Shown in pieces: positions 8,685 to 18,697 of a stretch of DNA of 64,000 bases (positions within the stretch are counted from its first letter, which is position 1; each line of letters begins with the position of its first letter). The notes under the pieces were generated by a model, which was given only the letters and a program-made list of their open reading frames with translations, searched no databases and was not told where the DNA came from. The stretch is from Pseudomonas capeferrum (GTDB taxonomy: Bacteria; Pseudomonadota; Gammaproteobacteria; Pseudomonadales; Pseudomonadaceae), in NCBI RefSeq assembly GCF_000731675.1, contig NZ_JMIT01000001.1:1673526-1737525 (forward strand), in the 5' to 3' direction. Made by a program: the position numbers and the translations under genes.

Positions 8685-9941
8685 TCAGGCGCGGTAGACC
8701 GGATATTCCGCACACAGCTTGGCCACCGACCCGGCCACCTGGGCCTCGACATCGGCATCACCAAGGTGGTCGAGGATGTCGCAGACCCAGCCCGCCAGGG
8801 CCACGCACTCTGCAACCTTGAAGCCGCGGGTGGTGACGGCCGGAGTGCCGATGCGCAGGCCCGATGTCACGAACGGCGACTGCGGGTCGTTGGGCACGGC
8901 GTTCTTGTTGACGGTGATGTGCGCGCGGCCAAGGGCGGCGTCGGCGTCTTTTCCGGTGAGGCCCTGGCGGATCAGGCTGACCAGGAACAGGTGGTTGTCG
9001 GTGCCGCCGGACACCACGTCGTAACCGCGTTCGATGAACACCTGGGCCATGGCTTGGGCGTTTTCGATGACCTGTTGCTGGTAGCGCTTGAACTCAGGCG
9101 CCAGCGCTTCCTTGAAGCACACGGCCTTGGCGGCGATGACGTGCATCAGCGGGCCACCCTGGGCGCCTGGGAATACGGCAGCGTTGAGCTTTTTCTCGAT
9201 CGCTTCGTTGGACTTGGCCAGGATCAGGCCGCCACGCGGGCCGCGCAAAGTCTTGTGGGTGGTGGTGGTGACCACGTCGGCGTACGGCAGCGGGTTGGGG
9301 TACAGGCCAGCGGCAACCAGGCCGGCGACGTGGGCCATGTCGACGAACAGCAGCGCACCGACCTTGTCGGCGATAGCGCGAAAGCGTGGGAAGTCGAGGG
9401 TCTTGGAGTAGGCCGAGAAGCCGGCAACGATCATCTTTGGCTTGTGCTCGACCGCCAGGCGCTCGACTTCGTCGTAGTCGATCAGGCCGGTGTCGTTGTT
9501 GATGCCGTACTGCACAGCGTTATAAAGCTTGCCCGAAGACGACACCTTGGCGCCGTGGGTCAGGTGGCCGCCGTGGGCCAGGCTCATGCCCAGGAGGGTA
9601 TCGCCAGCTTGCAGCAGGGCCAGGTACACCGCGCTGTTGGCGGAAGAGCCAGAGTGCGGCTGGACGTTGGCGTAATCGGCACCGAACAGCAGCCTGGCAC
9701 GTTCGATGGCCAACTGTTCAACCACATCGACGTGTTCGCAGCCGCCGTAGTAGCGCTTGCCCGGGTAGCCTTCGGCGTACTTGTTGGTCAGCTCGGTGCC
9801 CTGGGCCTGCATCACTTGCGGGCTGGTGTAGTTCTCCGAGGCGATCAGCTCGATATGGTCTTCCTGGCGCTGCACTTCGCGGCTGATGGCCGCTTGCAGT
9901 ACAGGGTCGAAATCGGACAGGGTCAGGCTTTTATGGAACAT
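8685..9941 (-). CDS. glyA: Serine hydroxymethyltransferase (second copy type)
   Basis: PLP enzyme interconverting serine and glycine with tetrahydrofolate. The PLP-lysine motif [14 protein letters not shown] is present, as are the N-terminal [10 protein letters not shown] and the [15 protein letters not shown] segments. At 418 residues it is full length. It sits downstream of gcvP and upstream of lipA on the same strand. In such clusters SHMT uses 5,10-methylene-THF from glycine cleavage to turn a second glycine into serine, so the module converts glycine to serine. Expression probably depends on the sigma-54 promoter ahead of gcvH, with possible local effects from the GC-rich hairpin just upstream. 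Confidence 0.96.
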   Translation of the reverse strand: MFHKSLTLSDFDPVLQAAISREVQRQEDHIELIASENYTSPQVMQAQGTELTNKYAEGYPGKRYYGGCEHVDVVEQLAIERARLLFGADYANVQPHSGSSANSAVYLALLQAGDTLLGMSLAHGGHLTHGAKVSSSGKLYNAVQYGINNDTGLIDYDEVERLAVEHKPKMIVAGFSAYSKTLDFPRFRAIADKVGALLFVDMAHVAGLVAAGLYPNPLPYADVVTTTTHKTLRGPRGGLILAKSNEAIEKKLNAAVFPGAQGGPLMHVIAAKAVCFKEALAPEFKRYQQQVIENAQAMAQVFIERGYDVVSGGTDNHLFLVSLIRQGLTGKDADAALGRAHITVNKNAVPNDPQSPFVTSGLRIGTPAVTTRGFKVAECVALAGWVCDILDHLGDADVEAQVAGSVAKLCAEYPVYRA

Positions 9942-9973
9942 GCGTGTGCTTCCTTGTTGTTGTGGGCAGGCAA

Positions 9974-10000
9974 GGCCCGGACCGGGACCGGGTCCGGGCC
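9974..10000 (-). other. GC-rich intercistronic hairpin between gcvP and glyA
   Basis: GGCCCGGACC and GGTCCGGGCC face each other across a short spacer, making a 10-bp all-matched stem in the 66-base gcvP-glyA gap. There is no T-run, so it is not a classic terminator. It could stabilise the gcvHP part of the mRNA or dampen read-through into glyA. Confidence 0.6.
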
Positions 10001-10007
10001 CGAGCGG

Positions 10008-12878
10008 TCAGGCATCCTGGTAGAGCGACAGGGGTGGGCAGGCGCACGCCAGGTTGCGGTCACCGTAGACGTTGTCCACGCGCCCCACCGGCGGCCAGTA
10101 CTTGTTATCACGCAGCGCTGGCAGCGGGTACACCGCCAGCTCGCGGGCATAGCGATGGGGCCATTCGCCGACCAGTTCGCTGGCGGTGTGCGGTGCGTTC
10201 TTCAGCGGGTTGTCGAGCTTGTCGAGGGTGCCGTTCTCCACCGCGCGGATTTCCTCACGGATACAGATCATGGCCTCGCAGAAGCGGTCGAGCTCTTCCT
10301 TGGACTCGCTCTCGGTCGGCTCGACCATCAACGTGCCCGCCACAGGGAAGGACATGGTCGGGGCGTGGAAGCCGAAATCGATCAGGCGCTTGGCCACGTC
10401 TTCGACGCTGATGCCACTGCTGTCCTTTAGCGGGCGCAGGTCAAGGATGCACTCGTGGGCCACCAGGCCGTTCTCGCCGGTGTACAGCACCGGGTAGTGC
10501 TCCTCCAGCCGCCGGGCAATGTAGTTGGCACTCAGAATGGCCAGCTGCGAGGCGCGCTTGAGCCCTTCCCCACCCATCATGCGGATGTACATCCAGGTGA
10601 TCGGCAGGATGCTCGCGCTGCCATAAGGCGCCGCGCAGACAGCGCCCTCTTTGTGCGCCATGTGCGCGTGGCCGGGCAGGAACGGCGCCAAGTGCGCCTT
10701 GACACCGATCGGGCCGACCCCGGGGCCGCCGCCGCCGTGGGGGATGCAGAAGGTCTTGTGCAGGTTCAGGTGCGACACGTCACCACCGAACTTGCCCGGC
10801 GCGCAGAGGCCGACCATGGCGTTCATGTTGGCGCCGTCCAGGTACACCTGGCCGCCGTGCGCATGGATGATGTCGCAGATGCGGGTGATGCCCGCTTCGA
10901 ACACACCATGGGTCGAGGGGTAGGTGATCATCAGCGCGGCCAACTGGTCGCGGTGCTGCTCGGCCTTGGCTTGCAGGTCGGCCACATCGACGTTGCCACG
11001 CTCGTCGCAGTTGACCACCACCACACGCATGCCGGCCATCTGAGCCGTGGCCGGGTTGGTGCCATGGGCCGACGACGGGATCAGGCACACATCGCGGCCC
11101 GCTTCGCCGCGGCTGGCATGGTAGGCGCGGATGGCCAACAGGCCTGCGTATTCACCTTGGGAGCCGGCGTTGGGCTGGAGCGACATTGCGTCATAACCAG
11201 TGGCCTCGCAGAGCATGGCCTGCAGTTCATCGGTCAACTGGCGGTAACCGAGTGACTGTTCGGCCGGGGCGAACGGGTGCAGGTTGCCGAACTCGGGCCA
11301 GGTGATCGGGATCATCTCACTGGCGGCGTTGAGCTTCATGGTGCACGAGCCCAGCGCGATCATGGTGCGGTCCAGGGCCAGGTCCTTGTCGGCCAGGCTA
11401 CGCAGGTAGCGCATCAGCGCTGTTTCAGAGTGGTAGCGGTTGAACACCGGGTGCTGTAGGAACGCGGTTTCGCGCAGCAGTTGCGCCGGCAGGCGATCGC
11501 CACTGTCAGCGGCCAGGGCGGCGAAATCGGGCAGCGCCTGGCCAGGGGCGGCGAACACCTGCCACAAGGCCTCGACACTGGCCTGCTCGCAGGTTTCATC
11601 CAGCGACAGGCCGACGCGGGTCTGGTCAATCAGGCGCAAGTTCAACTGCGCACCGTGGGCGGCGGCCAGCACCTCGGCCACAGGCTGGGCAGTCACCACG
11701 CTAACGGTGTCGAAGAAGTGCGCCTGCTCCACCAGGTGCCCAAGCTGCTGCAGCCCTTGCACCAGGATCGCGGTCAGGCGGTGTACCCGCCGGGCAATCT
11801 GCGCCAGCCCCGCGGGGCCATGGTAGACCGCATACATGCTGGCAATGTTGGCCAGCAGCACCTGCGCGGTGCAGATGTTGCTGGTCGCCTTCTCACGACG
11901 GATGTGTTGCTCGCGGGTCTGCATGGCCAGGCGCAGGGCCGGCTTGCCGAAGCGGTCGATGGACACACCGACCAGGCGGCCAGGCATGTCGCGCTTGAAC
12001 GCATCGCGGGTTGCAAAATACGCCGCGTGCGGGCCACCGAAGCCCAGCGGCACGCCGAAGCGCTGAGCGCTGCCCAGCACCACATCGGCATCGAATTCAC
12101 CCGGTGGGGTCAGCAAGGTCAGCGCCAGCAGGTCGGCAGACACCGCCACCAACGCACCGACGGCATGGGCGCGTGCTACCAGGCTGCGGTGGTCGGCGAT
12201 GGCGCCGGTGCTGGCCGGGTACTGCAGCAGCAGGCCGAAGTACGGCTCAAGGCTTTGCCCCTGCAGCGCCGCTTCATCACCGATGACCACTTCTATGCCC
12301 AGGGGTTGGGCGCGGGTGCGCAGCACGTCGAGGGTCTGCGGGTGGCAATGGCGGGAGGCAAAGAATGCCGGCGCCTTGCTCTTGGCCAGGCGTTTGCAGA
12401 AGGTCATGGCTTCGGCGGCGGCGGTGGCCTCGTCGAGCAAGGAGGCGTTGGCGATCTGCATGCCGGTGAGGTCGCTGACCAGGGTCTGGAAATTGAGCAG
12501 CGCTTCCAGGCGGCCTTGAGAAATCTCTGGCTGGTAAGGCGTGTACGCGGTGTACCAGGCCGGGTTTTCCAGCAGGTTGCGCAGGATCGGCGTCGGCGTA
12601 TGGCACGGGTAGTAACCTTGGCCGATGTGGTTGCGAAACAGCTGGTTCTTCGCGGCGATGGCCTTGAGTGCTGCCAGGGCTTCAGCCTCGCCCTGCCCTT
12701 TGCTCGGCGCGAGCACGCTGGTGCCCTTGATGCTGTCGGGGATGACGCTGTCGATCAGGGCATCCAGGGTGTCGTGGCCGGTCAGCGCCAGCATCGCCTC
12801 GATGTCGTGCTCGCGAGGGCCGATGTGACGTGCGATGAACGCGTTATCCGTGGTCAATGCGACAGGTGCGTTGGTCAT
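10008..12878 (-). CDS. gcvP: Glycine dehydrogenase (decarboxylating), P-protein
   Basis: Homodimeric-type P-protein of the glycine cleavage system, 956 residues, the normal length for the fused form. It decarboxylates glycine and passes the aminomethyl group to lipoylated GcvH. The N-terminal [10 protein letters not shown] motif and the PLP-lysine region [18 protein letters not shown] are intact. It starts 14 bases after the gcvH stop, so the two are co-transcribed. In the P. aeruginosa GcsR regulon the second glycine-cleavage operon also has gcvH, gcvP and glyA in this order. The gcvT gene that completes the system is not in this window. Confidence 0.97.
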   Translation of the reverse strand: MTNAPVALTTDNAFIARHIGPREHDIEAMLALTGHDTLDALIDSVIPDSIKGTSVLAPSKGQGEAEALAALKAIAAKNQLFRNHIGQGYYPCHTPTPILRNLLENPAWYTAYTPYQPEISQGRLEALLNFQTLVSDLTGMQIANASLLDEATAAAEAMTFCKRLAKSKAPAFFASRHCHPQTLDVLRTRAQPLGIEVVIGDEAALQGQSLEPYFGLLLQYPASTGAIADHRSLVARAHAVGALVAVSADLLALTLLTPPGEFDADVVLGSAQRFGVPLGFGGPHAAYFATRDAFKRDMPGRLVGVSIDRFGKPALRLAMQTREQHIRREKATSNICTAQVLLANIASMYAVYHGPAGLAQIARRVHRLTAILVQGLQQLGHLVEQAHFFDTVSVVTAQPVAEVLAAAHGAQLNLRLIDQTRVGLSLDETCEQASVEALWQVFAAPGQALPDFAALAADSGDRLPAQLLRETAFLQHPVFNRYHSETALMRYLRSLADKDLALDRTMIALGSCTMKLNAASEMIPITWPEFGNLHPFAPAEQSLGYRQLTDELQAMLCEATGYDAMSLQPNAGSQGEYAGLLAIRAYHASRGEAGRDVCLIPSSAHGTNPATAQMAGMRVVVVNCDERGNVDVADLQAKAEQHRDQLAALMITYPSTHGVFEAGITRICDIIHAHGGQVYLDGANMNAMVGLCAPGKFGGDVSHLNLHKTFCIPHGGGGPGVGPIGVKAHLAPFLPGHAHMAHKEGAVCAAPYGSASILPITWMYIRMMGGEGLKRASQLAILSANYIARRLEEHYPVLYTGENGLVAHECILDLRPLKDSSGISVEDVAKRLIDFGFHAPTMSFPVAGTLMVEPTESESKEELDRFCEAMICIREEIRAVENGTLDKLDNPLKNAPHTASELVGEWPHRYARELAVYPLPALRDNKYWPPVGRVDNVYGDRNLACACPPLSLYQDA

Positions 12879-12892
12879 GTCGATACCCAGGT

Positions 12893-13270
12893 TCAGGCGT
12901 TGTCGGCCAGGAAGCGCTCATAGCCTTCCTGGTCCATCAAGGTGTCGAGGTCGGCGATGTTGGCGACCTGGATGCGGAAGAACCAGCCGTCCTTCATCGG
13001 TGAGGCATTGACCAGTTCCGGGTCGTCGGCCAGGGCCTGGTTGACCGCCACCACGCTACCGTTCAGGGGCATGCTGATGTTGCTGGCGGCCTTCACCGAC
13101 TCCAGCACCGCGACTTCATTGCCCTCGGCGTACTCGCCCGGCTCCGGCAACTGCACGAACACCACATCACCCAGCGCCTCCTGGGCATAGGTGGTGATGC
13201 CGACGGTCAACTCGCCAGTCGCTTCCAGACGCAGCCATTCGTGCTCGGGGGTAAAACGCAGCGTGCTCAT
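12893..13270 (-). CDS. gcvH: Glycine cleavage system H protein
   Basis: The 125-residue carrier protein begins [14 protein letters not shown] and contains the lipoyl-lysine motif ESVKAAS. It shuttles the aminomethyl group between P-, T- and L-proteins. Start at 13270 is chosen for GAGG upstream and the universal N-terminus; a 17-residue extension is open but not family-like. It is the first gene of the gcvH-gcvP-glyA-lipA series and lies 55 bases downstream of a good -24/-12 promoter. Confidence 0.97.
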   Translation of the reverse strand: MSTLRFTPEHEWLRLEATGELTVGITTYAQEALGDVVFVQLPEPGEYAEGNEVAVLESVKAASNISMPLNGSVVAVNQALADDPELVNASPMKDGWFFRIQVANIADLDTLMDQEGYERFLADNA

Positions 13271-13324
13271 GGGTCTTCCTCTCTTGTTATCAGGTGGGTC
13301 CCGGTCCAGGACTGAAACCACAAT

Positions 13325-13340
13325 AGCAAGGGCGATGCCA
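13325..13340 (-). promoter_or_regulatory. Sigma-54 (-24/-12) promoter for gcvH-gcvP-glyA-lipA
   Basis: Read on the minus strand, TGGCATCGCCCTTGCT matches the sigma-54 consensus TGGCAC-N5-TTGCW, with GG and GC twelve bases apart. It is 55 bases ahead of the gcvH start and downstream of gcsR, which encodes a sigma-54 activator with a GAFTGA loop. Confidence 0.85.
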
Positions 13341-13360
13341 ACTTGTATAAAGCCTTTAAT

Positions 13361-13378
13361 TTCAACTAGTTAGTTGAA
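13361..13378. promoter_or_regulatory. Perfect 18-bp palindrome upstream of the gcvH promoter
   Basis: TTCAACTA-GT-TAGTTGAA, eight-base arms around GT. It ends about 20 bases upstream of the -24 element. It may be an operator or activator site. A similar short palindrome, AAGTT-C-AACTT, lies upstream of the cycA-like gene near 16610. Confidence 0.5.
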
Positions 13379-13479
13379 CATCGAGGTCATTTTCAAACGG
13401 CTTCTGCGGAACGAAACAGCTCCAGTGCGTCGCGCCGAGAGGCGCCCTTGAAGGGGCGTGCCAATGAATGTGGGGGCCC

Positions 13480-13513
13480 CGTTCCAGTGGAGTGCATTCA
13501 CTCCACTGGAACG
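13480..13513. promoter_or_regulatory. Perfect 15-bp inverted repeat between gcsR and gcvH
   Basis: Arms CGTTCCAGTGGAGTG and CACTCCACTGGAACG are separated by CATT; outer arms gtgccaat (13458) and attggcac (13515) extend the symmetry. It lies 17 bases after the gcsR stop and about 140-170 bases upstream of the gcvH -24 element, the usual distance for a sigma-54 enhancer. It could alternatively be a gcsR terminator, but no T-run follows on the minus strand. Confidence 0.55.
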
Positions 13514-13530
13514 TATTGGCACCAGGGCGG

Positions 13531-15063
13531 CTACGAGGGCCGGCTGGCGATGCCGTATTTGCGTAAGCGCTGGCCGATTGCGGTGTGCGAGGTCTGCAGG
13601 CGCGCAGCCAATTGCCGGGTCGAGGGGTACGTCGCGTACAGGTTTTCCAGCAGGGACTTTTCAAACCCCTGCACCGCCGCTTCCAGGCTGATGACCGCTT
13701 GGGCGTCAGGCTGCTGGCTGCTCAAGGCGGTGCCGGCCAGCTCCAGGTCGTCGCAGTCGATCACCTCCCCTTCGCTGATGGCTGCCGCACGGAACACCAC
13801 GTTCTGCAACTGGCGCACGTTGCCCGCCCAGCGGTTGCCCAGCAGCAACGGGTGGGTGGCCAGCGCCAGCCGGCAGGGCGAGCGCTGGATCTGCGCGCAG
13901 GCCTGGCGCAGGAAGTGCTCAGCCAGCAGCAGGATGTCCTTGCCACGCTCGCGCAAGGGCGGCACCTTCAGGTTGAGCACGTTGAGGCGGTAGTAGAGGT
14001 CTTCGCGAAAGCTGCCTTCGAGCACCATGTTTTCCAGGTTGCGGTGGGTCGCACAGACCACCCGGACATTCACCCGCACCTCACCGCCGCCGCCCACCCG
14101 GCGGAAGCTGCCGTCATTGAGAAAACGCAACAGCTTGGCCTGCAGGTAGGGCGACATCTCCCCCACCTCATCGAGAAACACCGTGCCGCCATCGCCCAGC
14201 TCCAGCAGGCCAGGCTTGCCGCCGCGCTGGGCGCCGGTGAAGGCGCCGGCGGCGTAGCCGAACAGTTCGCTTTCGGCCAGGCTCTCTGGCAGTGCCGCAC
14301 AGTTGAGCGCCAGAAACGACGCATCACGCCGGGCGCTGAGGGCATGGCAGGCACGGGCGACCAGCTCCTTGCCAGTGCCTGTCTCACCCTGGATCAGCAG
14401 CGGCGCATCAAGGCCGGCCACTTTGTGCAGGCGCACCTTGAGTTCCTTGAGCGCGGTCGAGTCACCGAGCAGCCCGTCCAGCCCTTCACCAGGGTCGTGC
14501 AGCAACGACGCCAGGCGCTCGCCGATGCGGCTTGGCGGGTAAAGGGTGAGCAGGCCGCCGACCAGGGCCTCGGCACCGCCACTGATGGGCGTGGCTTCCA
14601 GCAACAGCGCCTGGCCCTGGAAACCCACCTCGCACATGGGCAGGCGAAAGCCCTTGTCGATCAAGGTTTGGGCCAGGTCTGCCTCGGCAAACAGCCGCGA
14701 TAACGGCTCACCAGCCGGCTCGCGGCCAATCAGGCTGACCAGCGTGGGGTTGGCCAGCAGCACATGGCCGCCAGCGTCCACCGCCAGCACCGGGTCACTC
14801 ATCGCCGCCAGCAGCGCCTCCAATTGCAGGCGTCGGCGATGGCCGGGCAGGAAGTCGACCAGCTCGACCGCCTGCACACCGGCCACCCGCAACAGCGCAG
14901 CATGCAGTTCGTCCAGCACCGCCTGCTGCAGCGCCGGGGCGTCGATGTAGACGTTGGGCGGGATCATTTCCACCGCATCCAGGTTGAGGTTGCGCGCCCC
15001 CAGCAGTGCCAGGATTTCCTGGGTGATGCCGACGCGGTCGATGAAGGTGACGTGGATTCTCAT
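13531..15063 (-). CDS. gcsR: TyrR-type sigma-54 activator, GcsR-like regulator of glycine cleavage
   Basis: The 510-residue protein has an N-terminal ACT-like region (about 1-75, MRIHVTFIDRVGITQEIL), a PAS domain (about 80-190), a central AAA+ domain (about 205-440) and a C-terminal TyrR-type HTH (STRQLAARLQTSHTAIGQR). The AAA+ part shows Walker A GETGTGKE, the sigma-54 contact loop GAFTGA and Walker B-like VFLDEVGEM. GcsR of P. aeruginosa has this layout and activates a second glycine-cleavage operon in response to glycine. Here it is immediately upstream of gcvH and downstream of a cycA-like permease, which strongly supports the same job. Start at 15063 has AGGGA upstream. Confidence 0.9.
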   Translation of the reverse strand: MRIHVTFIDRVGITQEILALLGARNLNLDAVEMIPPNVYIDAPALQQAVLDELHAALLRVAGVQAVELVDFLPGHRRRLQLEALLAAMSDPVLAVDAGGHVLLANPTLVSLIGREPAGEPLSRLFAEADLAQTLIDKGFRLPMCEVGFQGQALLLEATPISGGAEALVGGLLTLYPPSRIGERLASLLHDPGEGLDGLLGDSTALKELKVRLHKVAGLDAPLLIQGETGTGKELVARACHALSARRDASFLALNCAALPESLAESELFGYAAGAFTGAQRGGKPGLLELGDGGTVFLDEVGEMSPYLQAKLLRFLNDGSFRRVGGGGEVRVNVRVVCATHRNLENMVLEGSFREDLYYRLNVLNLKVPPLRERGKDILLLAEHFLRQACAQIQRSPCRLALATHPLLLGNRWAGNVRQLQNVVFRAAAISEGEVIDCDDLELAGTALSSQQPDAQAVISLEAAVQGFEKSLLENLYATYPSTRQLAARLQTSHTAIGQRLRKYGIASRPS

Positions 15064-15144
15064 CGTGATTCCCTGGTTGGCAAAACGACAACAGGGGGAC
15101 GGCGCACACTGCGCTGTCCCCCTGGGTAAACGTGACGTTGGCGA

Positions 15145-16569
15145 TCAATCCGCTTCGAAGGACAACGCAGTGTTCCCCTGTCTTTTCTGGCGGACGGACC
15201 GGTAGAACAGGCCCAGCAGCGCGAACCACACCGGCATGGCGAACAACGCCATGCGGGTGTCCGCTTCCAGGGCCAGCAAGCCGAGGATGAAGGCGAAGAA
15301 CGCCAGGCACACCCAGCACATGATGGTGCCGCCCGGCATCCTGTATTTCGACGCACGGTGCAGGTGGTCGCGCTGCTTGCGGTACGCCAGGTACGACAGC
15401 AGGATCATCGACCAGACGAACATGAACAGCAGGGCCGACACCGTGGTGATCAGGGTGAAGGCGTCGAGCATGTTGGGCACCAGGTAGATCACCAGCGCAC
15501 CGGCGGTCAGGCACACACAAGAGAAGATCAGGCCGTTGGACGGCACGGCGCGGCGCGACAGTGCGCTGAACGTGCCCGGTGCATCACCTTCCATCGCCAG
15601 GCCGTAGAGCATGCGGCTGGTCGAGAACACGCCGCTGTTGGCCGAAGACGCCGCTGACGTCAGCACCACGAAGTTGATGATGCCTGCTGCGGCGGGTAGC
15701 CCGGCCAGCACGAACAGCTCGACGAAGGGGCTCTTGTTGGCCACCACATCTCGCCAGGGGGTAACGGCCATGATGGCGATCAACGCCAGCACGTAGAAGA
15801 CGATGATGCGCAGCGGAATGGAGTTGATGGCACGCGGCAGGTTGCGTTCCGGGTTCTTGGTTTCGGCAGCCGTGGTGCCGACCAGCTCGATGCCGACGAA
15901 GGCGAACACCGCAATCTGGAAGCCGGCGAAGAAGCCCATGAGGCCATGGGGGAACATCCCGTCGTCGTTCCACAGGTTGGCCAGCGTGGCGACGTTGCCA
16001 GCGGGCGACTGGTAGGCTGCCGCCACCATGTACACCCCAGTGCAGACCAATGCGCAAATGGCCACGATCTTGATCATGGCGAACCAGAACTCCAGTTCAC
16101 CGAACATCTTCACCGTCATCAGGTTGAGGCTCAGCAACAGCCCGACGCAGCCCAGCGCCGGCAACCACAAGGGAATATCCGGGAACCAGAATTGTGAATA
16201 GGCGGAAATGGCGATCACATCGGCAATCCCGGTGACAATCCAGCAAAACCAGTAAGTCCAGCCCGTGAAAAAGCCTGCCCACGGGCCTAACAAATCGGCG
16301 GAAAAATCGATGAACGACTTGTACTGCAAGTTGGACAAGAGCAGTTCGCCCATGGCCCGCATGACGAAAAACAGCATGAAGCCGATGATCATGTAGACGA
16401 AGATGATCGAAGGCCCAGCCAGGCTGATGGTCTTGCCAGAGCCCATGAACAGGCCGGTGCCAATCGCACCGCCGATGGCGATCAACTGGATGTGGCGGTT
16501 GGAAAGATTACGCTTGAGTTCGTGCGTGTCACCCTCAGGCGGACAGTGACCCTGCGGCAGGTTATTCAT
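15145..16569 (-). CDS. CycA-like glycine/alanine/D-serine permease
   Basis: The 474-residue APC-family transporter has about 12 membrane segments. Its N-terminus (LKRNLSNRHIQLIAIGGAIGTGLFMGSGK) and the GITDVIAIS-like GIADVIAISAY segment resemble E. coli CycA, which takes up glycine, alanine, D-serine and D-alanine. It lies 81 bases upstream of gcsR on the same strand, so substrate import, sensing and breakdown of glycine are encoded together. Assigning glycine as substrate rests on this context. The start at 16569 (MNNLPQG) is followed by a short hydrophilic tail before the first helix, as in CycA. Confidence 0.88.
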   Translation of the reverse strand: MNNLPQGHCPPEGDTHELKRNLSNRHIQLIAIGGAIGTGLFMGSGKTISLAGPSIIFVYMIIGFMLFFVMRAMGELLLSNLQYKSFIDFSADLLGPWAGFFTGWTYWFCWIVTGIADVIAISAYSQFWFPDIPLWLPALGCVGLLLSLNLMTVKMFGELEFWFAMIKIVAICALVCTGVYMVAAAYQSPAGNVATLANLWNDDGMFPHGLMGFFAGFQIAVFAFVGIELVGTTAAETKNPERNLPRAINSIPLRIIVFYVLALIAIMAVTPWRDVVANKSPFVELFVLAGLPAAAGIINFVVLTSAASSANSGVFSTSRMLYGLAMEGDAPGTFSALSRRAVPSNGLIFSCVCLTAGALVIYLVPNMLDAFTLITTVSALLFMFVWSMILLSYLAYRKQRDHLHRASKYRMPGGTIMCWVCLAFFAFILGLLALEADTRMALFAMPVWFALLGLFYRSVRQKRQGNTALSFEAD

Positions 16570-16768
16570 TGTTATTTACCTTGCTAGTTTAATTGTTTTT
16601 ATAACGTCACAAGTTCAACTTTCTGCCCGGATATGCCGTGGAACATCCGGACGAGCACAAGGGAATCAGCAAGGACTATGCCAAGGAGTACAGGCCACTA
16701 AACACGGGGTTTTGTGCAACTATCAGCTTTTGCCACTGTAATGAAGCCACTCCAGTGGCAAGGCTAAA

Positions 16769-16808
16769 GGGCACGGTGTACGACACCGAGGCGTCGTATA
16801 CCGTGCCC
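16769..16808 (-). terminator. Long hairpin downstream of the GMC gene, possible terminator
   Basis: Sixteen-base arms (16769-16784 and 16793-16808) pair with one G-T wobble around an 8-base loop. On the minus strand it is followed by TTTAGCC, a weak U-tract. It could equally be a regulatory site for the cycA-like gene. Confidence 0.4.
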
Positions 16809-16887
16809 TGCCCTGCGCTGTATTGATATCACTACAATGGAGCGCTATCAGTCCAAGCCTTGCTTTAGCGTCTAAAACAGGTGTGCC

Positions 16888-16958
16888 CCCGCGAATACCG
16901 GCGAAGCCGGTGCCATACACCGCGCCGCGCCATTCGCGGGGCGAGCCCGCTCCCACAG
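16888..16958. repeat. REP-type palindromic repeat
   Basis: ACCGGC-gaa-GCCGGT (16897-16911) followed by attcgcggggcgagcccgc and tcccacag: the same REP family as at 249-293 and 60787-60896. Confidence 0.8.
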
Positions 16959-17004
16959 CAATAGCGCGTCCGCTGGGGTTCCTACAGTCCGTTCTAGGGA
17001 TGTT

Positions 17005-18693
17005 TCAACCTGTGCGCACCTCGCGCCGTGGTGCGCGGCTGCGCTGTTGATCCTGCCAATCCTCTACCAACCCGACCGGCACATCGGCCGGCGCCATCGG
17101 CTCGCGCCCGCGCACCAGGTCGGCAGCGCGCTCGGCGAGCATGATGGTCGGCGCATTGAGGTTGCCGTTGGGCTCGCTCGGGAACACCGACGAGTCGATC
17201 ACCCGCAGGCCCTGCAAGCCGTGCACACGCAACGCCGAGTCGACCACCGCCATGTCGTCCTCGCCCATGCGGCACGAGCCACAGGGGTGCATGGTGCTTT
17301 CCATGTTGGCACGCACGAAGGTATCGATCTGCTCGTCGGTCTGCACCTGCGGTCCGGGCGCCAGCTCCTCGCCGCGGAAGCGGTCCATCGCCGGCTGGGC
17401 AATGATCTCGCGGGTCAGGCGCACGCAGCGGCGGAAGCCCTCGCGGTCCTCTTCACTTTGCAGGTAGTTGAAGCGGATTTCCGGGTGCTGGTAAGGGTCG
17501 GCCGACAGCGCCCGCACATGCCCGCGGCTCTTGGGTTTGTTCGGCCCGGTCAGCACCATGAAACCATGGCCTTTGAAGGGTTTGTCGCCGTCATAGCGCA
17601 TCGCCGCCGGCAGGAAGTGGAACTGAATGTCCGGCCAGCGCAGCCCCTTGGCCGAGCGGATGAAACCACCTGCCTCAAAATGGTTGCTGGCGCCCAGGCC
17701 ATCTTTGAACAGCAACCAGCGCAGGCCGATCATCGCCTTGCCCAGCAGGCTCATCTTGCCGTTGAGCGTCACCGGCTCCTTGCAGGCGTACTGGATGTAG
17801 ATTTCCGAGTGGTCCTGCAGGTTCTCGCCCACACCCGGCAGGGCATGAAGCACCTTGATCCCGGCCTTTTTCAGCACCGCCTCGGGGCCGATACCCGAGC
17901 GCTGCAGCAGGTGCGGCGAGCCGATCGGGCCGGATGCCACCAGCACTTCGCGGCTGCAATGAACCGTGTGGGTCTGGCCGCCTTCGTCGTACTCGACCCC
18001 AACCGCCCGCTTGCCATCGAGCAGGATGCGCCGGGTCATGGCGTGGGTCACGACGGTCAGGTTCGGCCGGCTCATGGCCGGGCGCAGGTAGGCATTGGCG
18101 GTGGACCAGCGCACCCCGTCCTTCACGGTCATGTGCATGGCGCCGAAGCCTTCCTGCATGTAGCCATTGCAGTCGTCGGTCTTGATGTAGCCGGCCTCGG
18201 CACCGGCTTCTATCCAGGCGCCGTACAGCGGGTTCTGCATGTTGTTGCCGTTGTTGGTGGCCAGCGGCCCGGCGCCACCGCGGTAGTCGTCGCCGCCGAA
18301 CTTGAAGTTTTCGGCGCGCTTGAAGTACGGCAGGCAGTTGCGATAACCCCAGCCGTTCGCGCCCAGGCTTTCCCACTCATCGAAGTCGCAGGCATGGCCA
18401 CGGATGTAGACCAGGCCGTTGATCGAGGACGACCCACCCAGCACCTTGCCCCTTGGGCAGTGCAAGCGTCGGCCGTCCAGGTGGGTTTCGGCGGCGGTCT
18501 CGTAGCGCCAGTTGTACTTCTTGGTGTTCATCGGCAAGGAAAACGCACTGGGCATCTGGATCAGCACACTGCGGTCGCTGCCGCCGAACTCCAGCACCAG
18601 CACCGTGGTGGCAGGGTCTTCGCTGAGGCGGTTGGCCAGGACGCAGCCGGCAGAGCCTGCGCCGATGATGATGTAGTCGTATCGTTTGTTCAT
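17005..18693 (-). CDS. GMC family FAD-dependent alcohol oxidoreductase (choline dehydrogenase-like)
   Basis: The 562-residue enzyme begins with the FAD-binding fingerprint [19 protein letters not shown]. It carries the GMC signature [18 protein letters not shown] and the C-terminal active-site stretch with HPCGSCRMG and [12 protein letters not shown]. Such enzymes oxidise primary alcohols to aldehydes. Start at 18693 (MNKRYDY) has AGGA seven bases upstream; a 16-residue extension would overlap the permease. It is the last gene of a tight four-to-five gene set with an NCS1 permease, an aldehyde dehydrogenase and a ureohydrolase, so its product aldehyde is probably passed to that dehydrogenase. 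The substrate is not choline on context, since no bet genes are near. Confidence 0.9.
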   Translation of the reverse strand: MNKRYDYIIIGAGSAGCVLANRLSEDPATTVLVLEFGGSDRSVLIQMPSAFSLPMNTKKYNWRYETAAETHLDGRRLHCPRGKVLGGSSSINGLVYIRGHACDFDEWESLGANGWGYRNCLPYFKRAENFKFGGDDYRGGAGPLATNNGNNMQNPLYGAWIEAGAEAGYIKTDDCNGYMQEGFGAMHMTVKDGVRWSTANAYLRPAMSRPNLTVVTHAMTRRILLDGKRAVGVEYDEGGQTHTVHCSREVLVASGPIGSPHLLQRSGIGPEAVLKKAGIKVLHALPGVGENLQDHSEIYIQYACKEPVTLNGKMSLLGKAMIGLRWLLFKDGLGASNHFEAGGFIRSAKGLRWPDIQFHFLPAAMRYDGDKPFKGHGFMVLTGPNKPKSRGHVRALSADPYQHPEIRFNYLQSEEDREGFRRCVRLTREIIAQPAMDRFRGEELAPGPQVQTDEQIDTFVRANMESTMHPCGSCRMGEDDMAVVDSALRVHGLQGLRVIDSSVFPSEPNGNLNAPTIMLAERAADLVRGREPMAPADVPVGLVEDWQDQQRSRAPRREVRTG

Positions 18694-18697
18694 TGTT

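Larger units (their letters stand above)
16570..17004. other. Structured intergenic region between the cycA-like and GMC genes
   Basis: No gene is evident. It holds an 8-bp inverted repeat TGCCACTG...CAGTGGCA (16731-16760), a 16-bp stem gggcacggtgtacgac / gtcgtataccgtgccc with one G-T pair (16769-16808), and a REP (16888-16958). The 16-bp stem lies downstream of the GMC gene and may end that transcript, though the T-run is poor. The region also contains the cycA-like promoter, which I could not place. Confidence 0.6.

Noticed and set aside
13341..13480. Glycine riboswitch before gcvH
   Set aside because: No paired aptamer core or conserved glycine-riboswitch sequence was found; a sigma-54 promoter with gcsR next to it explains the control.
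13531..15063. Full published GcsR-binding sequence (TGTAACG-N4-CGTTCCG) near gcvH
   Set aside because: Only one half, CGGAACG at 13408, matches well; the other half does not. It is not reported as a site.
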